In this document: positions 7,899 to 16,767 of the stretch, one piece after another
Numbering within the stretch: position 1 is the stretch's first letter
Layout: each line of letters begins with the position of its first letter
NCBI GenBank assembly: GCA_028706195.1
Contig: JAQWBU010000006.1
Span: forward strand, 1 to 34,228
From: Eubacteriales bacterium
GTDB taxonomy: Bacteria; Bacillota; Clostridia; Saccharofermentanales; DTU023
Length of the DNA: 34,228 bases
Direction of reading: 5' to 3'
Position numbers and translations under genes: made by a program
The notes under the pieces: generated by a model
What the model was told of the DNA's origin: nothing
The model's input: the letters and a program-made list of their open reading frames with translations, nothing else
Databases searched by the model: none

Positions 7899-9444
7899 AG
7901 CTTTAGCAGTAGTTTTTTCTGAACTTGGCGATTTAGACAATGCAGCTCAGGAAATTAAGGAAAAGGCGGAGCGTGACAGTGAACTGTTCACTAAAGATGA
8001 ATGCATGCAATATTATCGTCAGGCCTTGGCAGAAGGCGGCGATCTCTATTTACTGCGTCTGGATCCGGAAGACAGATCACACCGTAAACTGCAGAAGACC
8101 TTCCACGCATTAGCAAATGCTTTCACAAAAAATTCAGCAGCAGATTTACAGTTCTCGTTTCCGGCCGCTTTGAGTGATGAGCAGAAACTGCAGTGTCTGA
8201 AGGCTTTTCTGCTGGCTTTGCCTGTGTACAATCCCTATTCAGGCAGCGGTTTCAAGCCGGAGAAGGATTTGAAATCTGAGGACAAAGAAGATGTAAAAGC
8301 AGAGACAGAAGTAACTGCAGCCGGCGAAGCCGGACTGGCTGCCCAACTCCTGGAGCGGGCAAGAAAGCTGGAACTGGCCAACGGGAACTCTGAAAAGACT
8401 TTGAAAAATATTGCGCTGATACAAGAAACTGAGCTGTCAGGAGATAAACTCAACGAATTGCAGGCTCTGGTTTCGTCCGTATATTTAGGCCGCGAGCTGG
8501 TCAATGAGCGGGCCAACGTCATGACGCCGACTGAACTGGCAGCTGTAGCCGAACTCATTGGTAAGCAAAGCAATGTCGAGGTGGAGATCTTCGAACCCGA
8601 CGCTATAAAAGAACTGGGCATGAAAGCTTTCCTCGAAGTTGCCAAAGGCTCGGATGAAGAAGCGCGCCTGATCGTGCTGCGTTACCGCGGAAAGCCGGAC
8701 AGTGACAAGACTCTGGCACTTGTAGGTAAAGGCATGATGTATGACAGTGGCGGTTACGCTCTGAAAACAACTCAAGGTATGTTCAGCATGTTCGGAGACA
8801 TGGCCGGTTCTGCTGCAGTCATCTCTGCAATTCGCGCGCTGGCCGAAACTAAAGCCGAGGTCAATGTTACCGCGATCGTTGCTGCCTGCGAAAACATGGT
8901 CTCAGGCCGTGCCTACCGTAATGGCGACATCATCGGCTCCATGTCAGGAAAAACTATTGAAATATTCAGCACCGATGCTGAAGGTCGCCTGACTCTGGCT
9001 GACGCTGTAACTTATGCGAGCCAGAAGGAGCACGCCGATTACATTGTGGATATCGCCACCCTGACCGGCGCTGTCGTTGTTGCTCTAGGGGATCTTATGA
9101 CCGGAGCCATGTCTGATGATGAAGAGCTCTGGTCTGCCTTGAGCCTTGCCTCAGAAAAATCAGGAGATTTGGTCTGGCGTCTGCCTTTCCACGAGGAATA
9201 TGCCGAACTTAACAAGAGTGACCGCGCTGATATCAAAAATTCGGGTGGCCCTGCAGGCCGCGGAGCCGGCACGATTACAGCAGGACATTTCGTGCGGGCC
9301 TTCACAGGCAACACTCCTTTTCTACATCTGGATATTGCCGGAACTTCCTACTCCGGTTCCGCAACGGACAGAAAACCCATAGGTGCCAGCGGGATCGGCG
9401 TTGAACTGCTCTATAATCTGTCAAAAGAGATGTTTAGGGAATAA
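7861..9444 (+). CDS. Leucyl aminopeptidase (peptidase M17)
   Basis: 'ALVGKGMMYDSGGYALKTT', 'STDAEGRLTLADAVTYA', 'ATLTGAVVVALGD'. Start ATG 7861 after GGAGGAGAAT; overlaps the FemAB gene by 38 bp. Confidence 0.92.
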   Translation: MHLFAKKEIDQSKALAVVFSELGDLDNAAQEIKEKAERDSELFTKDECMQYYRQALAEGGDLYLLRLDPEDRSHRKLQKTFHALANAFTKNSAADLQFSFPAALSDEQKLQCLKAFLLALPVYNPYSGSGFKPEKDLKSEDKEDVKAETEVTAAGEAGLAAQLLERARKLELANGNSEKTLKNIALIQETELSGDKLNELQALVSSVYLGRELVNERANVMTPTELAAVAELIGKQSNVEVEIFEPDAIKELGMKAFLEVAKGSDEEARLIVLRYRGKPDSDKTLALVGKGMMYDSGGYALKTTQGMFSMFGDMAGSAAVISAIRALAETKAEVNVTAIVAACENMVSGRAYRNGDIIGSMSGKTIEIFSTDAEGRLTLADAVTYASQKEHADYIVDIATLTGAVVVALGDLMTGAMSDDEELWSALSLASEKSGDLVWRLPFHEEYAELNKSDRADIKNSGGPAGRGAGTITAGHFVRAFTGNTPFLHLDIAGTSYSGSATDRKPIGASGIGVELLYNLSKEMFRE

Positions 9445-9473
9445 GATCGCAAACAGTTTTAATTTAGCTCGAA

Positions 9474-9505
9474 CTAAAGGCGAGATGGGCTCGTCTCGCC
9501 TTTAG
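9474..9505 (+). terminator. Perfect 12-bp inverted repeat, probable terminator after the aminopeptidase gene
   Basis: CTAAAGGCGAGA-tgggctcg-TCTCGCCTTTAG; no long T-tract beyond the stem. Confidence 0.5.
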
Positions 9506-9531
9506 CCTTGAAGTCATAGGGGGTATGTTAA

Positions 9532-9927
9532 ATGCTTAAGAAATTTTCTCTCAAGACAGATCCTGAAGGTTTTTACAATATTACGGCAGCTGTCGAGTCG
9601 TATCTGCGTGAAAGCGGAATTGAAAGCGGTATCTGCCTGGTTTATTGTCCACACACAACCGCAGCTATTACCGTCAACGAAAACGCTGATCCGGATGTCC
9701 GGAAGGATATGCTCCTGGGCCTGAACCGGACCTTCCCGGATGATCCCGATTACCGCCATTACGAAGGAAATTCGTCTGCCCACCTGAAATCAAGCACTAT
9801 TGGCTGCAGTACCTTGCTGATTATCGAACACAACCAGCTTGTGCGAGGCACATGGCAGGGTATCTATTTCGTGGAGTTTGATGGTCCCCGCAACCGCCAT
9901 TACTATGTGAAGCTTATTTCGGATTAA
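9532..9927 (+). CDS. yjbQ: YjbQ/UPF0047 family protein
   Basis: 'GICLVYCPHTTAAITVNENADPDVRKDML', 'HLKSSTIGCSTLLIIEHNQLVRGTWQGIYFVEFDGPRNRHYYVKL'. Confidence 0.92.
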   Translation: MLKKFSLKTDPEGFYNITAAVESYLRESGIESGICLVYCPHTTAAITVNENADPDVRKDMLLGLNRTFPDDPDYRHYEGNSSAHLKSSTIGCSTLLIIEHNQLVRGTWQGIYFVEFDGPRNRHYYVKLISD

Positions 9928-9930
9928 GAA

Positions 9931-10968
9931 CTAAGACAGCAACTCACCCAACTTGTTTACAGCCAGCTCGATATCACTGCGGGTGATATCCTTGTGCGTG
10001 ACCCAGCGCCATTCCCCGTTTGTCTCCTGACCGTTAATGAGGATATCGTCCTTTGCCAGCAGCTCAGGAAGCTGGTTCAGCTGCTCTTCAGCCCTATCAA
10101 TTCTGAAAAAAACCATATTAATATCACGGCGTTCTGTCAGTACGGTTACCGAGTCGATTTCGCCTAATTTCTCTGCCAGATAGTCCGCGTTAAGGTGATC
10201 TTCCTTCAGGCGACGGGGCATCTCCTGAAGTGCCAGCAATGCAGGAGCAGCCAGGAAACCGGTCTGTCTCATGCCTCCGCCCAGCAGCTTACGCCACTTG
10301 CGGGCCCTTTTCACCAGATTGGCAGGACCTGCAAAAATGCTGCCCACCGGTGCACACAAAGCTTTTGAGAGACAGACATTGACGGTATCCGCATATTGCG
10401 TGATCTCTTTGACGTCAACACCAAGATAAGTCGCTGCATTGAACAGCCTGGCCCCATCCAAATGAACAGAGAGCCGGCGACGCCTGGATAGCTCGTAGAC
10501 TTCCTTCATCAAATGCAACGGTACAACCCTGCCATTGGACAATGCATTCTCAAGGCAAATCAAGCTTGTTTCGGGTTCATGTATATCTTCCGCGCGGATT
10601 GCAGCCTCAATCTTGTCCGGCTCAGGCAGATCCCCAGAATATTCAAGTGTTCTCATGCTGACGCCTGAAAGCACCGCAGCTGCTCCGACTTCGTGCACGA
10701 AAATATGAGCATTGGAGCCAAGAATAATCTCCTGTCCGCGTTGTGTGTGCACCAGCACGCCCAGCTGATTGCCCATCGTGCCACTGGGAACGAAGAGCGC
10801 AGCTTCCTTACCCAAAATCTCTGCGGCAAGCCTTTCCAGCTCATTGGTGGTCGGATCGTCACCATAGACATCATCGCCGACTACTGCTTCAAACATAGCC
10901 TGGCGCATCTCGGCTGTAGGATGGGTAACCGTGTCGCTTCTGAAATCAATTAATCCACGTTCATTCAT
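9931..10968 (-). CDS. ltaE: Low-specificity L-threonine aldolase
   Basis: '[70 protein letters not shown]', '[12 protein letters not shown]', '[12 protein letters not shown]'-type PLP region. Confidence 0.94.
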   Translation of the reverse strand: MNERGLIDFRSDTVTHPTAEMRQAMFEAVVGDDVYGDDPTTNELERLAAEILGKEAALFVPSGTMGNQLGVLVHTQRGQEIILGSNAHIFVHEVGAAAVLSGVSMRTLEYSGDLPEPDKIEAAIRAEDIHEPETSLICLENALSNGRVVPLHLMKEVYELSRRRRLSVHLDGARLFNAATYLGVDVKEITQYADTVNVCLSKALCAPVGSIFAGPANLVKRARKWRKLLGGGMRQTGFLAAPALLALQEMPRRLKEDHLNADYLAEKLGEIDSVTVLTERRDINMVFFRIDRAEEQLNQLPELLAKDDILINGQETNGEWRWVTHKDITRSDIELAVNKLGELLS

Positions 10969-11152
10969 TATCTTGCTCCTTTAACATGAGTCTAATCGGA
11001 CTCTGCACTATCGAGTTTATTCTACACAAGAAAACTTGTCCACAAGTCACTGCACAGACGAAAGAGAAAGGTTAAAGTGTAGAGAATAAGAAAAATTAAA
11101 TTTTCGAGATGAACAGATCAAGTAAAAACATCAAAAGACTGAAGGAGAATAT

Positions 11153-12184
11153 ATGCGAATTTTTGAGCCCTTTAAAGTGAAAAACCTCGAGTTAAAAAAC
11201 AGAATAGTTATGCCTCCGATGTGCCTCTTTACAGCCAGAGACGGTCTGGTAAATGACAGGCATTTTGTCCATTACACAAGTCGCGCGCTTGGCGGAACCG
11301 CTTTGATTATTATGGAGGCGACTGCTATTATGCCCAACGGACGCATCACTGATGACTGCCTCGGCATCTGGGACGATAGCTATATCGACGGGCTGAAAAG
11401 AGTTGTTGATTCCTGCCATGACGAAGGCGCTCTCATGGCTCTGCAGTTAAACCATGCCGGACGCAAAAGTGAAGCAGAAGGCGAGAAAGAGAACTACACA
11501 ATTTCGCCCAGCCCGCTTGCTTCTGATGCGGAATACCGCACCCCCCGCGAGATGACGGCTGAAGATATGAGAGAAGTGAAACAGGCTTTCTGTGATGCAG
11601 CCATAAGAGCGGATGCGGCAGGCTTTGACGCTATCGAGATTCATGGAGCGCATGGCTATTTACTGAGCACCTTCCTGTCACCTGTATCCAATCAGCGCAG
11701 AGATGAATATGGCGGAAGTCTGGAAAACCGCGCCCGTTTCCTGTTGGAGGTGCTGGAAGCAGTTCGCGGGGTCTGGCCAGAGGAGAAAGCTTTGCTCCTG
11801 CGTCTGTCCGCAACAGATTATCTGGCGGGAGGAACTAATCTGGAGGAAACAGTGCAAGTTGTAAATATGGTAAAAAAATTCGTCGATCTCTTTCATATCA
11901 GTTCAGGTGGCATCGCTGAGGCTGAGATCGATGTTTACCCCGGTTATCAGATCCCGTTGGCAGAAACAATCAGGAAAGAATGTGATGTTCCGGTCATAGC
12001 TGTGGGTCTGATCCGTGAAAGAGAGATGGTGGAGGAAATTCTGGCCAATGGGCGCGCTGATTTAGTGGCTCTGGGCAGAGAACTGCTGCGTAATCCCTAC
12101 TGGGTGGCTAATAATGCCTGGGAAGCGGACGAGCCCTATGAATATGCCGATATCTACAAAAGAGGATTTGGCCGAAAATTCTAG
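11153..12184 (+). CDS. NADH:flavin oxidoreductase (Old Yellow Enzyme family)
   Basis: 'MRIFEPFKVKNLELKNRIVMPPM', 'LMALQLNHAGRKS', 'AGFDAIEIHGAHGYLLSTFLSPVSNQRRDEYGGSLENRARFLLE'. Confidence 0.95.
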   Translation: MRIFEPFKVKNLELKNRIVMPPMCLFTARDGLVNDRHFVHYTSRALGGTALIIMEATAIMPNGRITDDCLGIWDDSYIDGLKRVVDSCHDEGALMALQLNHAGRKSEAEGEKENYTISPSPLASDAEYRTPREMTAEDMREVKQAFCDAAIRADAAGFDAIEIHGAHGYLLSTFLSPVSNQRRDEYGGSLENRARFLLEVLEAVRGVWPEEKALLLRLSATDYLAGGTNLEETVQVVNMVKKFVDLFHISSGGIAEAEIDVYPGYQIPLAETIRKECDVPVIAVGLIREREMVEEILANGRADLVALGRELLRNPYWVANNAWEADEPYEYADIYKRGFGRKF

Positions 12185-12206
12185 TACAGACTTGCAGGAC
12201 AGGAAG

Positions 12207-13517
12207 ATGATTGATATTCAAAAATATCTTGATAAATCTCCGGCTTTAGCCGATGTACTGAAGCTAAAGCCGACGGTCTGGCTGAATCCCAACTTAATGC
12301 CAGCCAGCCAGGCCTGGGATGAGATCTCCTTTTCTTTGGAAGACATCATTGATGCTGATCAGAGGTTAAGACGTTTCGCTCCCCTCTTGATGGAGTATTT
12401 CCCGGACACCAGGGCAGATGGCGGACTAATCGAATCAGAGCTCAGAGAAATCCCTGAGATGGCTGGAAGCTTAAGCTCTCAATCGGACTTTCAGGGCAGA
12501 TTGTTTTTGAAAATGGATTCACATCTGCCGGTGGGAGGTTCCGTCAAGGCTCGCGGCGGGATCTATGAAGTTTTGCACTATGCAGAGCAGCTGGCTATGG
12601 AGCACAATCTGCTCAAGGAAGAAGATAATTACAGTGTGCTGGCGCAGCCGGAGCAGCGCAAACTTTTTTCACAATATACGATTCAGGTTGGATCCACCGG
12701 TAATCTGGGCTTGTCAATCGGAATCATTTCTTCTGCCCTTGCTTTCAAAGTTATCGTGCATATGTCAGCTGACGCCAAACAGTGGAAAAAGGATTTGCTG
12801 CGTTCAAAAGGCGTTGTTGTCAAGGAATATGCCGGAGATTTCAGCGCAGCTGTCGCACAGGGACGAGCGGATTCTTTAGCTGATTCCGGCAGTTATTTTG
12901 TGGATGATGAGAATTCAGTTAATCTTTTTCTGGGTTATGCTGTTGCCGCCTTGCGCATTAAAGAACAGATGCGCCAGTTAGATATTCTCCCGACTAACAA
13001 TCGACCTGCCATCTTCTATATTCCTTGCGGTGTGGGCGGCGCTCCCGGTGGCATAACTTTCGGTTTAAAGAAGCTGTTTGGAGATGCAGTTCATGTGTTT
13101 TTTGTCGAGCCGACTCACGTTCCCGGCATGTTGCTCGGCATGGCAACAGGCCTGCATAACGAAATCAGCGTGAAGGACTTCGGACTTGACGGGAAAACGG
13201 AGGCGGATGGCCTGGCAGTAGGACGTTCGTCAGGCTTTGTCGGTCGCCTCATGGAACCTTTGCTCAGTGGAATTTTCACAATTGAAGATGCGGATCTCTT
13301 CACTTACCTGCGCGCACTGGATCAGAGAGAGCAAATCAGGATTGAGCCTTCTGCAGCGGCCGCTTTCGCCGGCCCGGTCGGGCTTTTCCGATATGAATCA
13401 GCTAAACGATATCTGGCTGAGCTTCAGCTCGCTGACACTCACGACATTATCCATGTTGTCTGGGCCACCGGAGGTAATTTAGTACCGGCGGAGATCATGA
13501 ACGCTTATCTGGCATAG
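12207..13517 (+). CDS. dsdA: D-serine ammonia-lyase (dehydratase)
   Basis: 'LFLKMDSHLPVGGSVKARGGIYEVL', 'STGNLGLSIGIISSALAFKVIVHMSADAKQWKKDLLRSKGVVVKEYAGDFSAAV', 'IPCGVGGAPGGITFGLK'. Confidence 0.94.
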   Translation: MIDIQKYLDKSPALADVLKLKPTVWLNPNLMPASQAWDEISFSLEDIIDADQRLRRFAPLLMEYFPDTRADGGLIESELREIPEMAGSLSSQSDFQGRLFLKMDSHLPVGGSVKARGGIYEVLHYAEQLAMEHNLLKEEDNYSVLAQPEQRKLFSQYTIQVGSTGNLGLSIGIISSALAFKVIVHMSADAKQWKKDLLRSKGVVVKEYAGDFSAAVAQGRADSLADSGSYFVDDENSVNLFLGYAVAALRIKEQMRQLDILPTNNRPAIFYIPCGVGGAPGGITFGLKKLFGDAVHVFFVEPTHVPGMLLGMATGLHNEISVKDFGLDGKTEADGLAVGRSSGFVGRLMEPLLSGIFTIEDADLFTYLRALDQREQIRIEPSAAAAFAGPVGLFRYESAKRYLAELQLADTHDIIHVVWATGGNLVPAEIMNAYLA

Positions 13518-13550
13518 CTGGCCGGCGCTATCAAATTGAAGTTTGCTTGA

Positions 13551-14300
13551 GTGAAAGGACTGACATTGAACAAACCGACATCAAGCTCGGAGTCGAAAGC
13601 ACTGGATCGCGGCTTTCTTCATAGTCTGGCTGTACTCTACAGTATGTACGGATCTTTGGAGTGGTGGCCTGCTGAGACGGCCTGGGAGATGATGGCAGGA
13701 GCCATCCTGACTCAAAACACAGCCTGGTCAAATGTCGAACTGGCGTTGGCTAATCTTAAAGAGGCGGCCGGATTCGGTAATTTCACAGCCTCGTGGCTGG
13801 TGCAAGAGGACCCGGAAGATATTAAGGAATGGATACGGCCTTCAGGTTTTTTCAATCAGAAAACACCGCGTCTGTTTGATTTGGCCCAGTGGTTTCTTGA
13901 TCATGGTGAAGACACAAAAAAACTAAGCACTATGTCTCTTGATCTGTTAAGAACGGAATTGCTGTCAATTAATGGGGTCGGTCCCGAGACATGTGACTCG
14001 ATCGTTTTGTATGCAGCGCATCAGCCTGTATTTCTCATTGACAGCTACACCCGGAGATTTCTGGGAAGACTCGGTTATGTAGTGCCTCGTGGCTACGAGG
14101 CGCTGCGGTCAGATTTGGAAACTTTGGTCAGAGCTGAAGAGCCCTGGCTGGACGGCGATTTTAACCTCGGTGCCGCTTCAGCAGTGCCCTACCTGCAGGA
14201 AGCACATGCTTTGATTGTAGAACATTGTAAAACCCACTGTCTGAAGAAGCCGCTTTGTCCTGACTGTCCGCTTCGAGACAGCTGTGAACAGAGGATCTAG
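13551..14300 (+). CDS. Endonuclease III-related DNA glycosylase (HhH-GPD, FeS)
   Basis: 'EMMAGAILTQNTAWSNVELALANL', 'LLSINGVGPETCDSIVLYAAHQPVFLIDSYTRRFLGRLG', C-terminal 'CKTHCLKKPLCPDCPLRDSC' cluster loop. Confidence 0.9.
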   Translation: MKGLTLNKPTSSSESKALDRGFLHSLAVLYSMYGSLEWWPAETAWEMMAGAILTQNTAWSNVELALANLKEAAGFGNFTASWLVQEDPEDIKEWIRPSGFFNQKTPRLFDLAQWFLDHGEDTKKLSTMSLDLLRTELLSINGVGPETCDSIVLYAAHQPVFLIDSYTRRFLGRLGYVVPRGYEALRSDLETLVRAEEPWLDGDFNLGAASAVPYLQEAHALIVEHCKTHCLKKPLCPDCPLRDSCEQRI

Positions 14301-14770
14301 TTCGATTCATACAACTTTCTAGCCTCTTCCTGAAGCAGTATGTCTTCTTCGCTTATAGCTTCAATTGTGACACCGTGAGGAAAAGCGCGGCCTTCTTCAT
14401 CAACGTTCACAAAAGTAATGAAGCCGTTAACCATTTGTTCTCCGTCCACGCTAATGTCGATATTGGCGACAACGCTTGTTCTGCCTGCAAAAACAATTTT
14501 GCTGCAGAGCCTGATAATTTCCCCCGGCAATACCGGTCGTTTAAAAGTCATTTCATGAATTTTTACACAAACGATGTTTTCTGCAGGCAGATGTTGAGCT
14601 GCAGCCATTAGTCCGGTCTCAACAAACCATTCAGCTGCACGTCCGGCGTAAAGTGTCTTATGATGGTTTAAATCTTCACTCATAACAATACGATGCGAGA
14701 CGATTTCATTTACTTTCATACTTTGCCCCTTTCCGGATTTGCCTTGACCAATCAGGTATGCAAAGATCAT
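14297..14770 (-). CDS. Acyl-CoA thioesterase, hotdog fold
   Basis: 'ETGLMAAAQHLPAENIVCVKIHEMTFKRPVLPGEIIRLCSKIVFAGRTSVVANIDIS...FITFVNVDEEG'. Confidence 0.85.
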   Translation of the reverse strand: MIFAYLIGQGKSGKGQSMKVNEIVSHRIVMSEDLNHHKTLYAGRAAEWFVETGLMAAAQHLPAENIVCVKIHEMTFKRPVLPGEIIRLCSKIVFAGRTSVVANIDISVDGEQMVNGFITFVNVDEEGRAFPHGVTIEAISEEDILLQEEARKLYESN

Positions 14771-14881
14771 TTACCGAAAGTATACTAATTCGCTGACTTA
14801 TCTGACAACGTAATTGATACAAACAGACACAACTTAAATACTGTGTCAAATATAGATATTAATACATAATTGTGATTGATT

Positions 14882-14918
14882 ATTGATATTGTGCCCAAAC
14901 ATATGATAAAATATTGGT
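14882..14918 (+). promoter_or_regulatory. Candidate sigma-A promoter for the zinc-ribbon gene
   Basis: TTGATA, about 18 nt, TAAAAT upstream of the 15053 ORF. Confidence 0.4.
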
Positions 14919-15052
14919 ACAAAAAACCGAAGGCTGTTTGCAATTCGAAATCAGCAGCAAGTTCTGCTTAGGATGCACGTATCTGATACGCGCCGGGAAA
15001 ATCACCAGAGACAACAGAATATGACCGCGAGCGATCTAAAAGGAGGCGACTT

Positions 15053-15634
15053 ATGACAAAGCTGAAATGCCCCCATTGCGGCATGACGGATGTTATTGAT
15101 CTTCTTCCTCTGTCAACCGATCTCCTCTGGGAAAGGTTAGCAGAGGACGAAATTAAGTACAGGTACTATTGCAGCTCCTGCGATAAATATTTCGGCGCGA
15201 CAGCATACACCAAAGATGGCAGACAAGTAATTCCGTACATTAGCGGCTTGTGCTTTTACGCGGGGAACTACTACAAAGGCTTTTCCCAAATCAATTTTCG
15301 CAGACATTATCCAAATTGCTGTACCTACAAGATCTGCATGTGTAAGGACGACACTCATGAGGAAACTCTGGGCAGAAGACCTTGTGGAGAACTGTCCGCA
15401 CTAATTGACAGCCTCTATTACAATTTGTTTCTGGACGACTGGCTTGAGACTTATAATTCGGTCAGAAGTGAAGATGGTACCTACTGGAAGCTGATTGTTT
15501 ACATTGAGGACGAGGAAAAGCGTGAATACAGTGGCACTCAAGAGCATCCGGCATACTGGAAGGAGCTGATGGATCTCTTTCAACCCTATTTCGATTCTAT
15601 GGGCAGGAAATGTTCTCCATCAACAATGAAGTAA
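15053..15634 (+). CDS. Uncharacterised zinc-ribbon protein
   Basis: N-terminal CPHC...CSSC zinc ribbon, central Cys cluster 'NCCTYKICMC'; strong SD AAAGGAGG. Rest of sequence not recognised. Confidence 0.75.
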   Translation: MTKLKCPHCGMTDVIDLLPLSTDLLWERLAEDEIKYRYYCSSCDKYFGATAYTKDGRQVIPYISGLCFYAGNYYKGFSQINFRRHYPNCCTYKICMCKDDTHEETLGRRPCGELSALIDSLYYNLFLDDWLETYNSVRSEDGTYWKLIVYIEDEEKREYSGTQEHPAYWKELMDLFQPYFDSMGRKCSPSTMK

Positions 15635-15657
15635 ATGCATAATAAGCAGCAAATGAC

Positions 15658-15692
15658 AAAAAAGGGCGGCGATTGATTCGTCGCCTTTTTTG
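15658..15692 (+). terminator. Intrinsic terminator
   Basis: aaaaaagggcggcga-ttgat-tcgtcgccttttttg after the zinc-ribbon gene. Confidence 0.85.
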
Positions 15693-15821
15693 TACTAATC
15701 ACTTTGTCTTTCTATATAGGATCTGTCATTAGTAGAATTGCACAGCAATTTGACTGAAGATGTCGAAATTCTCAGACCGGAAAGTCTCGGTATTGCTCTC
15801 AGTTTTGCTATTATAGTATGA

Positions 15822-16250
15822 ATGTGTAGCTCTCCTGTTAAAAAGATCGCATCAGTTTTTCTCTTAGCCCTCTTCTTCTGTGCTTTGCCGCTGTTTACTG
15901 CCTGCAAGCAGGAGGAAAATCCGTTGCTGGGATTGTGGCAGTTGGAAAGCGGCAATATGGATGTTACTCACGGTGATGGCATTACTTTACTGGATTTTAA
16001 ATCAAATGGTGCCATTGAAATCTCAGCTGAGCTGCCGGCAGACTCAGAAAATGGGCAGGCTAAGGAGGATAGAATTGTCAGGTATCACACGGTTAAGATC
16101 AAATATGAGTTTCTTTCCGATAAGAGACTTAAGCTTTCCACAACACAGTTGGGTGAAACCATTGAAGAAGAGGCGAGCTTTTCTCTTCATGAAAACACGT
16201 TGACCATTAATGGAGAAAAATCGGGAACCTTGCTGCTCACCCGCCGCTGA
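15822..16250 (+). CDS. Small lipoprotein, unknown function
   Basis: Signal peptide 'KKIASVFLLALFFCALPLFTAC' with lipobox, mature domain begins near 'LLGLWQLESG'. Confidence 0.75.
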   Translation: MCSSPVKKIASVFLLALFFCALPLFTACKQEENPLLGLWQLESGNMDVTHGDGITLLDFKSNGAIEISAELPADSENGQAKEDRIVRYHTVKIKYEFLSDKRLKLSTTQLGETIEEEASFSLHENTLTINGEKSGTLLLTRR

Positions 16251-16269
16251 GAATGCACAGGAGATTACA

Positions 16270-16686
16270 ATGAAAAAATCACACATACCGACCTTGCTTT
16301 TGGCGCTGATCCTAATATTATTGCTAGGTCTTATAGCCTGTAAAGAAGAATCTACAATTTACGGAACCTGGCAGATAACAGGGGGAGCTGCGTTGGACGA
16401 AGCAGCTGCAGGCAATTTTGATGAACTCAAGCTTGTAATTACGGAGCACGACAATTCGATGAAGTATGTTCTGGCAGATCCTGATAGTGCTTCTCAGGAG
16501 GCACAGCTGGTACTATTACTGCTGGAGCCACTGACTCTGTCAATAGACAAGCTGACTGAGAGTACTTTCATCATGGTGGGTGAAATGGATGGCACGATCA
16601 ACAGGAACGTGATCGAATACAGGATTGAGGGAGAGCACATGGTGTGGATCGATGAGACCGGTGCAGAACTGAATTTTGCCCGCTAA
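16270..16686 (+). CDS. Small lipoprotein, likely paralogue of preceding gene
   Basis: 'MKKSHIPTLLLALILILLLGLIAC' lipobox, 'STIYGTWQITGG' after the Cys; start ATG 16270 after AGGAGATTACA. Confidence 0.8.
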   Translation: MKKSHIPTLLLALILILLLGLIACKEESTIYGTWQITGGAALDEAAAGNFDELKLVITEHDNSMKYVLADPDSASQEAQLVLLLLEPLTLSIDKLTESTFIMVGEMDGTINRNVIEYRIEGEHMVWIDETGAELNFAR

Positions 16687-16714
16687 TCAACATAATGACT
16701 TGAAACAAGGATAG

Positions 16715-16740
16715 TGCGTCCGAGCGGGCGCGCTTTTAAT
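16715..16740 (+). terminator. Possible intrinsic terminator after lipoprotein pair
   Basis: GCGTCC-gagc-GGGCGC followed by gcttttaat. Confidence 0.4.
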
Positions 16741-16767
16741 CTTAATTGATATACGTATGGAGGACAG

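Noticed and set aside
8235-8645. 136-aa minus ORF, Ser/Ala-rich
   Set aside because: Antisense to the M17 aminopeptidase; composition reflects the opposite-strand codons.
10988-11050. Inverted repeats GAGTC-taatcg-GACTC and ACAAG-aaaa-CTTGT between ltaE and the OYE gene
   Set aside because: Only 5-bp stems, common by chance; too weak to call operators without comparative data.
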